DNA of 47,831 bases from UBA5287 sp041672395 (GTDB lineage: Bacteria > Bacteroidota > Bacteroidia > Bacteroidales > Dysgonomonadaceae). Numbering within the stretch: position 1 is the stretch's first letter; every line of letters starts with the position of its first letter. The translations under genes and the position numbers were made by a program. Positions 1 to 7,661 of the stretch are shown piece by piece. The DNA is taken from contig JBAYZS010000014.1 in NCBI GenBank assembly GCA_041672395.1, positions 1 through 47,831 on the forward strand. The letters are read 5' to 3'. The notes beneath the pieces are model-generated. The model had not been told where the DNA came from. It was given only the letters and a program-made list of their open reading frames with translations, and made no database searches.

Positions 1-165
1 AGCCAATTGTCAGAATATATGGGAGAAGAAAGATATGCTTCGGTATCGAGAGAGATATCAAAGATTTATGAGGAAACAGTTCGAGGTACTTTATCTGAAT
101 TGGTAACTCATTTCACAGAGAATGAACCTAAAGGAGAATTTGTTGTTATAGTTAGTGGCAAATAA
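1..165 (+). CDS. rsmI: 16S rRNA (cytidine-1402 2'-O) methyltransferase RsmI, C-terminal fragment
   Basis: The window opens inside this gene; only the last 54 codons are present, ending in TAA. The visible tail reads REISKIYEETVRGTLSEL and then PKGEFVVIVSG, which is the typical C-terminal end of RsmI. RsmI is a SAM-dependent tetrapyrrole-methylase-fold enzyme that 2'-O-methylates C1402 in the decoding centre of 16S rRNA. The SAM-binding part lies outside the window, so the call rests on the tail alone. The next gene starts about 80 bases downstream on the same strand. Confidence 0.8.
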   Translation, partial: SQLSEYMGEERYASVSREISKIYEETVRGTLSELVTHFTENEPKGEFVVIVSGK

Positions 166-243
166 AGAACTTTCTAACACAAAATAGATCATAGAAGTAA
201 ACTTGATTTAAACTGAATCGTTTAACAATTAAAAGAATGTCTT

Positions 244-1122
244 ATGAAGAAGATAAGTTATTTGTTTTTTAGTTTGGTACTGATATTAGCCTCATGTACT
301 GATGTAAAGAAATCTAAAGAGTATCAAACTCTTGAGGCTGAAAGAGATTCTTTACTGTCTTTAACCAGTGTCAACACTGTTGAAATGAATGAGATGATGG
401 CAGTCATCAGTGATGTAGAAGCTAATTTCGCAAAGATTAGGGAAGCTGAAAAATATATTTCAACCCAATCGGCTAAGAGTGGTGAAATGAGTCAGGATAC
501 AAAATCCCGGGTGAACGATAATTTCAGAATGATTGACGAGATTTTGAGACAAAACAAAGCTCAAATCGCCGAATTAAATAAGAAAGCAGTTGGTGGCAAT
601 AAAGAAATTGTTTCATTAAAGAACACGATCGACCGTTTGAACAAAGAAATGGAATCAAGTGCAAAACGTGTTACAGAATTACAGGCAACACTGTCTGAAA
701 AGGATGCAACTATTGCTCAGCTATCCAGTGATATAACACAAATTGCTAACGAAGCCGAAATGCAATCTCAAAAAATTCAGGCACAAGATGCTGAGATTCT
801 GGAAAAGGACAAAGCGCTTCATACCGCTTATTATGTGTTCGGTACTTCTGATGAGTTGAAAGAACAAAAAATCCTTTCGGGAGGATTCCTGCAATCCACA
901 AAAGTGATGGAGGGTACATTCAACAAGGATTATTTTCTGAAGATTGACATCAGAGATGTTACAACTATTCCGTTATATTCAGGAAAAGCTAAATTGTGGT
1001 CAAATCATCCTGAGGGAACATATGAATTTGTGAAGGGTGGAGATGGCAATCTAACGTTGCAAATTTCAGATACACAACGCTTTTGGAGCTTAACAAAATA
1101 TATGATAATCGAAGTTTCTTAG
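244..1122 (+). CDS. Coiled-coil lipoprotein of unknown function
   Basis: A 292-residue protein with a lipoprotein signal peptide: a short basic N-terminus, a hydrophobic stretch and the lipobox LASC with the lipidated Cys at 18. Residues about 25 to 200 are rich in E, K, Q and S with heptad-like spacing, so a long coiled coil is likely. The last 90 residues are more globular and look beta-rich, with a conserved-looking FGTSDELKEQKIL stretch. It is probably anchored to a cell-envelope membrane with the coiled coil in the periplasm. I recognise no enzyme motif. It follows rsmI by 78 bases and could be co-transcribed. An imperfect terminator follows it. Confidence 0.8.
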   Translation: MKKISYLFFSLVLILASCTDVKKSKEYQTLEAERDSLLSLTSVNTVEMNEMMAVISDVEANFAKIREAEKYISTQSAKSGEMSQDTKSRVNDNFRMIDEILRQNKAQIAELNKKAVGGNKEIVSLKNTIDRLNKEMESSAKRVTELQATLSEKDATIAQLSSDITQIANEAEMQSQKIQAQDAEILEKDKALHTAYYVFGTSDELKEQKILSGGFLQSTKVMEGTFNKDYFLKIDIRDVTTIPLYSGKAKLWSNHPEGTYEFVKGGDGNLTLQISDTQRFWSLTKYMIIEVS

Positions 1123-1148
1123 GATTTTGAATAAAAGTTTTATACGAC

Positions 1149-1191
1149 TGGTCGGTGATGATTGAAACATCTATCGACCATCGTTTTTTTA
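1149..1191 (+). terminator. Probable intrinsic terminator after the lipoprotein gene
   Basis: TGGTCG pairs with CGACCA, with a partly paired inner section (TGATG against CATC), and a run of seven T follows at 1184-1190. The stem is imperfect, so efficiency is uncertain. It ends only 8 bases before the next start codon. Confidence 0.5.
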
Positions 1192-1198
1192 ATTAGAT

Positions 1199-1891
1199 AT
1201 GAAGTTCAAAAACGTTTTTATTGATTGGGACGACACGCTTTGGGATATCCACAGAAATGCCAAAGAATGTTTAATGGATATTTTCATAGAGTATGGATAC
1301 GATAAGTTTTATCAATCTTTTGATGATTATTATAACGTGTATTCACCTACTAATGAGCATCTTTGGGGGTTATACCGACAAGGGCTAATTAATAAAGATG
1401 AACTCATTGTCGAAAGGTTTCTTATTCCGGTGCGTCAATTCGGAATCAATGATCCTGAATATGCCAAAAAACTTAGCGATGATTTCCTTGATCGCACAAC
1501 CAGAAAAACGGGATTGATAGAAGGTGCAAAAGAGTTACTTGAATATTTGAAACCTAATTATAAAATTTATATTCTAACCAACGGATTTCGCGAAGTTCAA
1601 TACAAGAAAATCGCCAACTCCGGTCTGGCCGATTATTTCGGAAAAGTTATACTGTCGGAGGATGTCGGTGTCAACAAACCTCACCAGGATTTCTTCAAAT
1701 ATGCGCTCAAAAGTACAAACTCCAAAAAGATTGATACCATTATGATTGGTGACAGTTGGGATGCCGATATCGTGGGTGCATACAACAGTAAATTGGCTTC
1801 TGTCTGGCTAAACCGCTCAAACAAATCTGCCGAAGGTTTTGAACCAACATATACTGTTGTTTCATTGAATGAAATTATGCAAATATTATAG
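1199..1891 (+). CDS. yjjG: YjjG-family HAD nucleotidase (noncanonical pyrimidine nucleotide 5'-phosphatase)
   Basis: A 230-residue HAD-superfamily phosphatase. HAD motif I is DWDDT, with nucleophile Asp9 and acid/base Asp11; motif II is TNG at 127-129; the motif III Lys is K160 in VNKPHQDFF; motif IV is GDSWDAD at 184-190. The alpha-helical cap between motifs I and II fits subclass IA. Order and length match the YjjG/YfnB branch, whose E. coli member dephosphorylates noncanonical pyrimidine nucleotides and so keeps them out of DNA. Substrate here is inferred from the family. The ATG follows a short AT-rich leader. The next gene is convergent. Confidence 0.82.
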   Translation: MKFKNVFIDWDDTLWDIHRNAKECLMDIFIEYGYDKFYQSFDDYYNVYSPTNEHLWGLYRQGLINKDELIVERFLIPVRQFGINDPEYAKKLSDDFLDRTTRKTGLIEGAKELLEYLKPNYKIYILTNGFREVQYKKIANSGLADYFGKVILSEDVGVNKPHQDFFKYALKSTNSKKIDTIMIGDSWDADIVGAYNSKLASVWLNRSNKSAEGFEPTYTVVSLNEIMQIL

Positions 1892-1974
1892 TCATGTTTC
1901 TTTTGACAGGTTTTGGGGTGATAATTATATAAGTTGTTAGATACTATTATTGTACAATAAGTTATCCCGCTTTT

Positions 1975-3243
1975 TTATTGAATATTTTTGCGCACTAGAG
2001 GCATGGTCATACATCTTGGACCGCCTCCACCTCGCGGCAGTTCTGAACCTTCAATTGTGATCACGCATTTATCTGACGAGTAAAGGTTGTACTTGTCGTT
2101 GATTACATCCCATGCCGAAATAATGTTAAACCCATTTTTATTCAGCTCTTCCAAGGTATGGATATTCCTTTCATACGACAATACTTTTCCGGGTGCGATA
2201 GCTAAAAAATTAGCTCCACTATGCCATTGTTCGCGCTCCTGATCCCAATCATCGGATGTTCCGCCACAAATTATCGGTTCAATTTCCATACCTAACTTCC
2301 TCAATACTGAAGGGATATTTGCAACCGTAGCAATCTTTGTCACCTTACCGTTATCTATTTGCATATGAACAGTTTTGTATGTATTGTTATTCAATATCAT
2401 AGGTCGATAAACCATGGCAGTATTTATGTCAAGCAGGGTAAAAATCATATCCAGGTGAATAAACGATTCGGGAGTACTGGGCAGCTGTTGAATAATCACA
2501 TGTTTTTTACCCGTCTTGAAAGTGCACAAGTTTTTAATTAGCAAGTCGATAGCTTGCGAGCTTGTTCGTGATCCATTTCCTATTAGCAGGATGTCATCAC
2601 TCACAATGAGCACATCGCCTCCCTCAATCATTATTTCTTCATCATTTTGAGCCAACGCATTCATATCTAGAATATTCGTGTCGAAAAACAGTCTGCTTTT
2701 AAATATGGCGTTCATGATTAGGGACTCACGTAATCGCACATCATTAGCCATATTGCATACCATCGCATTGTCGCCAATTATCACTGAAGAATCGCGCGTA
2801 AAATAGAAATTATACAATGGTTTCAGTGCATAATAATCTTCACGAAAAAAGTCGGTGAGCGTTTTTATCTTTGCCGGCATGCCTTCAATCAAAAACTTGC
2901 TGAGTGTGTGTGCTGGTAAGTCCATCAGAAGGTCAAAATAATCAGGTACATTTTCTGCTTCACATATTTCCGATAATAAGTTAGCTTTCAGGCTTTCATC
3001 CTTTAATACTTTCTCCAGTAATTCAGACACTTCAAATGTTGTACATACTTTTTGTAGAACACCTTTCAGCTGGTCATATTCTTTTCTGGCCACCGAAAGG
3101 TTCAGGATATCATTGTACAATGCGCGTGATGCATATTTAGGAGTCATGTTTTCTACCTCAGGTCCTGGGTAGTGCAAAAGAACAGCATCTAATTTTCCAA
3201 CTTCAGATTGGACGTTTAAGGTGATTTTTTTTGTTGTAGTCAT
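1975..3243 (-). CDS. arcA: Arginine deiminase
   Basis: A 422-residue guanidino-modifying enzyme of the arginine deiminase type, which converts arginine to citrulline and ammonia. The catalytic set is visible in family order: Asp151 in FTRD, Glu207 in EGGD, His263 and Asp265 in HLDM, and nucleophile Cys411 in RGGGGPRCMTMPL. The REQWHSGANFLAIAPG block is also typical. Length matches characterised enzymes of about 410-420 residues. No arcB, arcC or arginine/ornithine antiporter lies nearby, so the ATP-generating pathway, if present, is encoded elsewhere or the enzyme serves nitrogen release or acid tolerance. It is transcribed alone on the minus strand; a -7 box sits 25 bases upstream of its start. 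Confidence 0.85.
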   Translation of the reverse strand: MTTTKKITLNVQSEVGKLDAVLLHYPGPEVENMTPKYASRALYNDILNLSVARKEYDQLKGVLQKVCTTFEVSELLEKVLKDESLKANLLSEICEAENVPDYFDLLMDLPAHTLSKFLIEGMPAKIKTLTDFFREDYYALKPLYNFYFTRDSSVIIGDNAMVCNMANDVRLRESLIMNAIFKSRLFFDTNILDMNALAQNDEEIMIEGGDVLIVSDDILLIGNGSRTSSQAIDLLIKNLCTFKTGKKHVIIQQLPSTPESFIHLDMIFTLLDINTAMVYRPMILNNNTYKTVHMQIDNGKVTKIATVANIPSVLRKLGMEIEPIICGGTSDDWDQEREQWHSGANFLAIAPGKVLSYERNIHTLEELNKNGFNIISAWDVINDKYNLYSSDKCVITIEGSELPRGGGGPRCMTMPLVRKNIQ

Positions 3244-3268
3244 AGAAGTTAAAATGATTTATACTTTC

Positions 3269-3276
3269 CAAAAATA
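3269..3276 (-). promoter_or_regulatory. Candidate -7 box for the arginine deiminase gene
   Basis: Read on the minus strand this is TATTTTTG, a full match to the Bacteroidota -7 pattern TAnnTTTG. It predicts a start site near 3262 and a leader of about 20 bases. A clear TTTG -33 box is not seen; the sequence about 20 bases upstream is only T-rich. Confidence 0.45.
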
Positions 3277-3417
3277 CAATTTTAAGTTCTTATTAAAAAG
3301 AATTTGGGATAGTTTTTAATTATATAATTCTTTGTTTGGGGGTAGATGTTATTTTTGAATAAGTTGATTTGAATTTTAATGTGACGAAGAAACGACGATG
3401 AATTGTCGTGGAAATTT

Positions 3418-3472
3418 AGTGAGACCATAGTGAGACCATAGTGAGACCATAGTGAGAGGAGGGTGAGAGCAT
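3418..3472. repeat. Five-unit 11-bp tandem repeat (array 1)
   Basis: Three exact copies of AGTGAGACCAT (3418-3428, 3429-3439, 3440-3450) are followed by AGTGAGAGGAG and GGTGAGAGCAT. The shared core is RGTGAGA. The unit length is not a multiple of three, so a coding origin is unlikely. The array sits in the 430-base gap between the divergent arginine deiminase and mraZ genes. A related array, reading on the other strand, is at 22780-22823. Apart from this array, the promoters and GTGG repeats, I see no gene in 3244-3673. Confidence 0.9.
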
Positions 3473-3606
3473 GCTCTATATATAATTCGAATTCAATTCG
3501 ATCATAATTCGAGCACAAAAATAATCAAACAAGGACTACGAATCTTTCTAATATGCATAATATCAGGTTGATATAGATTGTTGATAACTTTTTTGAAAAA
3601 AAGTGT

Positions 3607-3631
3607 GTGGAAATGTGGGGGGAAGTGGAAA
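3607..3631 (+). promoter_or_regulatory. GTGG direct repeats, candidate MraZ operator
   Basis: GTGG occurs at 3607, 3615 and 3625, each followed by G/A-rich sequence, about 45 to 65 bases before the mraZ start. MraZ regulators of other bacteria bind short G-rich direct repeats spaced about one helical turn apart upstream of their own gene (TGGGN repeats in E. coli). Here the spacing is 8 then 10, so the match is approximate. The repeats would overlap the -33 region of a promoter whose -7 box is at 3638-3645 (TACTTTTA, one mismatch). Function is inferred. Confidence 0.4.
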
Positions 3632-3673
3632 AATTTGTACTTTTACAGCAATAATATTGCATAAATAAAACTT

Positions 3674-4117
3674 ATGATGCAATTCTTGGGAAATATAGAG
3701 GCTAAGACAGATGCAAAAGGACGGATTTTTGTACCTGCCGTTTTTCGTAAGCGTCTTCAAAGCGAGGGCGAAGAGTTTTTAGTGCTTAGAAAAGATATTT
3801 TTCAAAATTGTCTGGTTTTATATCCTGGTTCGGTCTGGGAAAATGAGATTGAACAACTGCGCTCGCGCCTTAGTAGGTGGAACAAAGATCAGCAGCAAAT
3901 TTTCAGACAATTTGTGCTTGATGCCGAGCGTATTGAAATGGATGCGAGTGGAAGAATTCTGATTCCTAAAAGATATCTGCAAATGGCTGATATTGATGTG
4001 GATGTCAGATTTCTTGGTGTTGACGAAACAATCGAAATTTGGGCAAAAGGAAGATTGGAACAACCACTGATTTCTCCGGATGAATTTTCCGAAAAAATTC
4101 AAGAGTTAATGGAATAG
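3674..4117 (+). CDS. mraZ: Transcriptional regulator MraZ
   Basis: A 147-residue protein with two SpoVT/AbrB-like DNA-binding halves. The signature DxxGR(I/V)xxP appears twice, as DAKGRIFVP near residue 15 and DASGRILIP near residue 95. MraZ assembles into rings, binds direct repeats before its own gene and controls the division and cell-wall cluster. It is the first gene of the cluster here, as usual, 22 bases before rsmH. Two ATG codons are adjacent at 3674 and 3677 and either could start the protein. GTGG repeats upstream may be its own operator. Confidence 0.95.
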   Translation: MMQFLGNIEAKTDAKGRIFVPAVFRKRLQSEGEEFLVLRKDIFQNCLVLYPGSVWENEIEQLRSRLSRWNKDQQQIFRQFVLDAERIEMDASGRILIPKRYLQMADIDVDVRFLGVDETIEIWAKGRLEQPLISPDEFSEKIQELME

Positions 4118-4139
4118 ATGATTAAAAAATATATATAAA

Positions 4140-5042
4140 ATGGCTGTTTATCATACACCTGCGCTTTTAAACGATTGTATTGATGGGCTGAATATCCAAC
4201 CCGGTGGTGTGTATGTTGATGTTACTTTTGGAGGAGGCGGTCATTCACAGGCCATTCTAAAACAATTGGGGAAAAACGGGAAACTATATGCCTTTGATCA
4301 AGATGACGAAGCATACGAAAATCGTATCCAAGACGATAGATTCACTTTTGTGAAAAGTAATTTCCGTTATCTAAAGAATTTTCTGCATTTTTACAATGAG
4401 GATAAAGTAGATGGCATCTTAGCCGATTTGGGCGTTTCTTCACATCATTTTGACGATTCTGAGCGTGGCTTTTCTTTTAGGTTTCAGGGGAATTTGGATA
4501 TGAGAATGAACAGGTATGCAAATTTATCTGCTGCTGATATTCTGAACGATTTTCCTGAAGAAAAACTGGCTAACATCTTTTTCTTTTATGGCGAATTAAA
4601 AAATGCACGCAAAATTGCGACTTCTATTGTTGAATATCGCAAATTACAGCGTATTCAAACGGTTGCCGATTTCATTGATATTATGGAACCGTTTACATTC
4701 AAAGAAAGGGAAAAGAAAACACTGGCTCAGGCTTTTCAGGCACTTCGAATTGAGGTGAACGATGAAATGGGTGCTTTATCTGAACTTCTTTTGCAGTCCT
4801 CAACATTGTTGAAACCGGGAGGTCGACTTTGTGTCATTTCATATCATTCGCTGGAGGATCGCTTGGTAAAGAACTTCATCCGCTCGGGAAATCTTGAAGG
4901 TGAGGTTATTAAAGACTTTTTCGGGAATGTTCAAACGCCTTTTGAGATGATTAATCGCAAAGTAATTACCCCTGATGAAGCAGAACAGCTCGAAAATCCA
5001 CGATCAAGAAGTGCTAAGCTCAGAATTGCTCAGAAAAAATAG
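4140..5042 (+). CDS. rsmH: 16S rRNA (cytosine-1402 N4) methyltransferase RsmH (MraW)
   Basis: A 300-residue SAM-dependent methyltransferase. The glycine-rich SAM loop is VDVTFGGGGHS at residues 26-36, followed by the FDQDDEA acidic strand end and the ILADLGVSSHHFDDSERGFSF block typical of RsmH. ALRIEVNDE and ISYHSLEDR near the C-terminus also fit. It N4-methylates C1402 of 16S rRNA. RsmI, whose gene ends at position 165, 2'-O-methylates the same nucleotide, so both C1402 enzymes are encoded in this window. The gene is second in the dcw cluster, with 5 bases before ftsL. Confidence 0.95.
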   Translation: MAVYHTPALLNDCIDGLNIQPGGVYVDVTFGGGGHSQAILKQLGKNGKLYAFDQDDEAYENRIQDDRFTFVKSNFRYLKNFLHFYNEDKVDGILADLGVSSHHFDDSERGFSFRFQGNLDMRMNRYANLSAADILNDFPEEKLANIFFFYGELKNARKIATSIVEYRKLQRIQTVADFIDIMEPFTFKEREKKTLAQAFQALRIEVNDEMGALSELLLQSSTLLKPGGRLCVISYHSLEDRLVKNFIRSGNLEGEVIKDFFGNVQTPFEMINRKVITPDEAEQLENPRSRSAKLRIAQKK

Positions 5043-5047
5043 AAGAT

Positions 5048-5437
5048 ATGAAATTCAAATTTGATAATATCCGCAAGTCATTTGTCCATGTATTTGGTGG
5101 AAGTGTACTTACAGAAGGTATTTTTGTAAGGAATATTGGGTTTATTATTGCTCTTGTAATTGTTACTTTACTCTTTATCAGTCAGCGTTATACCGTTCTT
5201 CACGACATATCAGAAATTGAGCAGTTGCAAAGTGAATTGAAAGATGCAAAGTATGAATCATTAGAAATATCATCGGAGCTTACGGAAGCAGGTCGACAAG
5301 AGAATATCGAAAAAAGAATTCTGGAAAGGGGACTTGAATTGACTATTCCTGCTGATCCTGTGTTCAGAATTGATGCTCAGGATAAGAAAGATAGATCGAA
5401 GGGGAAAGTTGGTAAAAAAAACAAAAGCAATAATTAA
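5048..5437 (+). CDS. ftsL: FtsL-like cell division protein
   Basis: A 129-residue single-pass membrane protein: a short basic cytoplasmic N-terminus, one hydrophobic segment at about 29-48 (IGFIIALVIVTLLFISQ), then a periplasmic helix with heptad-like E/L/S spacing and a lysine-rich tail. Primary sequence similarity in FtsL is low, so the call rests on size, topology and position between rsmH and ftsI, which is where ftsL sits. FtsL acts in a complex with FtsQ/DivIB and FtsB to activate FtsW-FtsI septal synthesis. Spacing is 5 bases upstream and 11 downstream, so it belongs to the operon. Confidence 0.8.
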   Translation: MKFKFDNIRKSFVHVFGGSVLTEGIFVRNIGFIIALVIVTLLFISQRYTVLHDISEIEQLQSELKDAKYESLEISSELTEAGRQENIEKRILERGLELTIPADPVFRIDAQDKKDRSKGKVGKKNKSNN

Positions 5438-5448
5438 TATTCAATTAA

Positions 5449-7650
5449 ATGGCTAAGAAAGAGAAAAAAAATAACAAATTAATCATGGCTCGATATGGCG
5501 TGGTGGTTGTAGTTATGCTTTTATTCTCTATCATGATTTTGTTATCTGCTGCTAAAATAATATTTACGCCTGAGGGCAAAAAATGGAAAGAGGTAGGGGA
5601 ACAAACAAGTGTGATAAAAGATCGAGTTATATTACCTAAAAGGGGTAATATATATACTTATGACGGGAAATTACTTGCTACCAGTGAGCCGCTTTATGGG
5701 ATTTATATGGATTTTTGGGCGGAAGGTATGGTAAAAGATACGCTCATAAAATATGTGGGTGAACTTTCTAAATCACTGTCCAAAAGCTTTCCTAGTCGCA
5801 CTTCTGCACAATATAAAAATGTGATTCTAAAGGGTTGGAGTAAACGCGAAAAAGAGGAAGCTCAGATAAAAGAGAATGAATTTCAGGGCAATAAAGAAAA
5901 GGTGAAAAAACGTTCTCGCTATGTTCGTATCATTAAAGAGGATATCTCTTATTTGGAACTGAAAAAAATCAGAACTTTCCCTTTCCTTAATCAGCGTTCA
6001 AACAGAAGTGGATTGATTGCAGAAGAGCGCAATGCGCGCAACAGACCTTTTGGTAATTTGGCCAGTAGAACAGTAGGCACTGTCTATAAAGACCTGGAGA
6101 AAGGCGGGGCAAGTGGCATCGAAATGAAATTCGATTCAATATTGGTAGGAGAACCGGGAGTTAAGAACCGCCAGAAAATTGAAGGGAAATGGATGGATAT
6201 AGTGGTCAAACCTTCAGTAGATGGTTATGATATTATAACAACACTGGATGCAGATATTCAGGATATTACAGAAAGGTCGTTACGGAGTATGCTGGAAGAA
6301 ACAGAAGCAGAATCGGGTACGGCAATCATCATGGAAGTGGAAACGGGTGAAATAAAGGGAATTGCCAACTTGGATCGTATGAGTAATGGAAAATATGCGG
6401 AGGGTAATCCAAATGCTTTTTCATATATGAACGAGCCGGGCTCAACTTTCAAAACCGTTACTGCAATGGTAGCTCTTGATGATGAGGTGGTTACGCCTAC
6501 TGATTCTTTTCATGTGGGTACAGGTATGTTTCAGTACAACGGCAGATGGGTACTCGATCATTATTGGCGAAAAGGTCAGGATAGAGGCTCTCTTACTCTA
6601 AAAGAAGGTATTGAAGTATCTTCAAATGTTGTGATGAGTAAGATTGCCTTGAAAGGATATAAGGATAACCCAAAAAAATATGTTGATGGTATTGACAGAA
6701 TTGGTTTGCGTAAACCGCTTAAATGGGATGTGCCATTAAGTGGTATTGAGGGTACTTCTGTTATTAGATATCCAAATGATAAAAATAATTATTGGTCTAA
6801 AACTACTTTACCTTGGATGTCTTTTGGCTATGAATCGAAGGTGCCGCCAATCTATATGTTGATGTTCTACAACGGTATAGCAAATAATGGAAAAATGATT
6901 AAGCCATTTATCGCTAAGCAGTTTCTGAAAAATGGAATGGTAGAAAAGGAGATGACTGCCGAGGTGGTGAATCCAAAAATGTGTAAGGATACAACGCTTA
7001 CGTTAATTAAAGACATGTTGGAAAGTGTTATCACTAACGGTACCGCCAAGGTGGTGGCTTCTGATTATTTTCCTATTGCAGGAAAAACGGGTACGGCAAT
7101 GATTGCTTCGGGGGGTGGATATTCTGGATATTTTGTTTCGTTTTGTGGATATTTCCCTGCCGATAAACCCAAATATACATGTTTTGTTGGGATTCGTAAA
7201 CCAAAAGGAATTCCGTCTGGTGGCGGTATGGCTGGTATGGTTTTTAAAAACATAGCTGAACGGACTTATATTCTTAACGAACAACTATCGCCTGAAAAAT
7301 GTGTAGTGGACTCGGCACTCACAAAAATGCCGGTAATCAAAAACGGTGTATGGAAACAAAATCAAACAGTGCTTAATACATTGGGTTTTGATTATCCTGA
7401 AATAAACGAGGATGTTAAATGGGTGAAAATGAATCATTCGAATAGTACAAAATACATTGCTAATAACGTTAAGGTTGATAAGAATGTGGTGCCGAATGTT
7501 GTTGGGATGGGGGCACGCGATGCTTTGTTTTTACTCGAAAAATCGGGATTACGCGTAAACTTGATTGGCTCAGGAAAAGTGGTGTCGCAATCGTTTAATC
7601 CGGGACAAAAATTAGTAAAAGGAACAACAATTAGTATAACTTTGCAATAA
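5449..7650 (+). CDS. ftsI: Septal penicillin-binding protein (FtsI/PBP3 type) with PASTA domain
   Basis: A 733-residue class B PBP, a transpeptidase that cross-links septal peptidoglycan. An N-terminal membrane anchor (about 16-36) precedes a dimerisation region and the transpeptidase domain. The active-site motifs are SxxK at Ser332-Lys335 (PGSTFKT), SxN at 391-393 (SSN) and KTG at 546-548. The last 65 residues form a PASTA domain (VPNVVGMGARDALFLLEKSG). A PASTA tail is common in the Bacteroidota and Gram-positive versions but absent from E. coli FtsI. It follows ftsL by 11 bases and works with FtsW, encoded farther down. Confidence 0.93.
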   Translation: MAKKEKKNNKLIMARYGVVVVVMLLFSIMILLSAAKIIFTPEGKKWKEVGEQTSVIKDRVILPKRGNIYTYDGKLLATSEPLYGIYMDFWAEGMVKDTLIKYVGELSKSLSKSFPSRTSAQYKNVILKGWSKREKEEAQIKENEFQGNKEKVKKRSRYVRIIKEDISYLELKKIRTFPFLNQRSNRSGLIAEERNARNRPFGNLASRTVGTVYKDLEKGGASGIEMKFDSILVGEPGVKNRQKIEGKWMDIVVKPSVDGYDIITTLDADIQDITERSLRSMLEETEAESGTAIIMEVETGEIKGIANLDRMSNGKYAEGNPNAFSYMNEPGSTFKTVTAMVALDDEVVTPTDSFHVGTGMFQYNGRWVLDHYWRKGQDRGSLTLKEGIEVSSNVVMSKIALKGYKDNPKKYVDGIDRIGLRKPLKWDVPLSGIEGTSVIRYPNDKNNYWSKTTLPWMSFGYESKVPPIYMLMFYNGIANNGKMIKPFIAKQFLKNGMVEKEMTAEVVNPKMCKDTTLTLIKDMLESVITNGTAKVVASDYFPIAGKTGTAMIASGGGYSGYFVSFCGYFPADKPKYTCFVGIRKPKGIPSGGGMAGMVFKNIAERTYILNEQLSPEKCVVDSALTKMPVIKNGVWKQNQTVLNTLGFDYPEINEDVKWVKMNHSNSTKYIANNVKVDKNVVPNVVGMGARDALFLLEKSGLRVNLIGSGKVVSQSFNPGQKLVKGTTISITLQ

Positions 7651-7661
7651 ATTGGTAAACT

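Noticed and set aside
1892..1974. A terminator between the YjjG-like and arginine deiminase genes
   Set aside because: The GGGTGATAA and TTATCCC pieces do not pair well and are too far apart for a convincing hairpin.
3418..3472. Array 1 as a CRISPR array
   Set aside because: Units are 11 bases and adjoin directly, with no spacers and no cas genes nearby.
3282..3518. A 78-codon minus-strand frame over array 1
   Set aside because: The array has an 11-base unit, so the frame crosses it out of phase; it looks like chance in AT-rich DNA.
3516..3523. A second minus-strand promoter (TATTTTTG) above array 1
   Set aside because: The -7 match stands alone with no -33 box, and such 8-mers are common by chance in this AT-rich gap.
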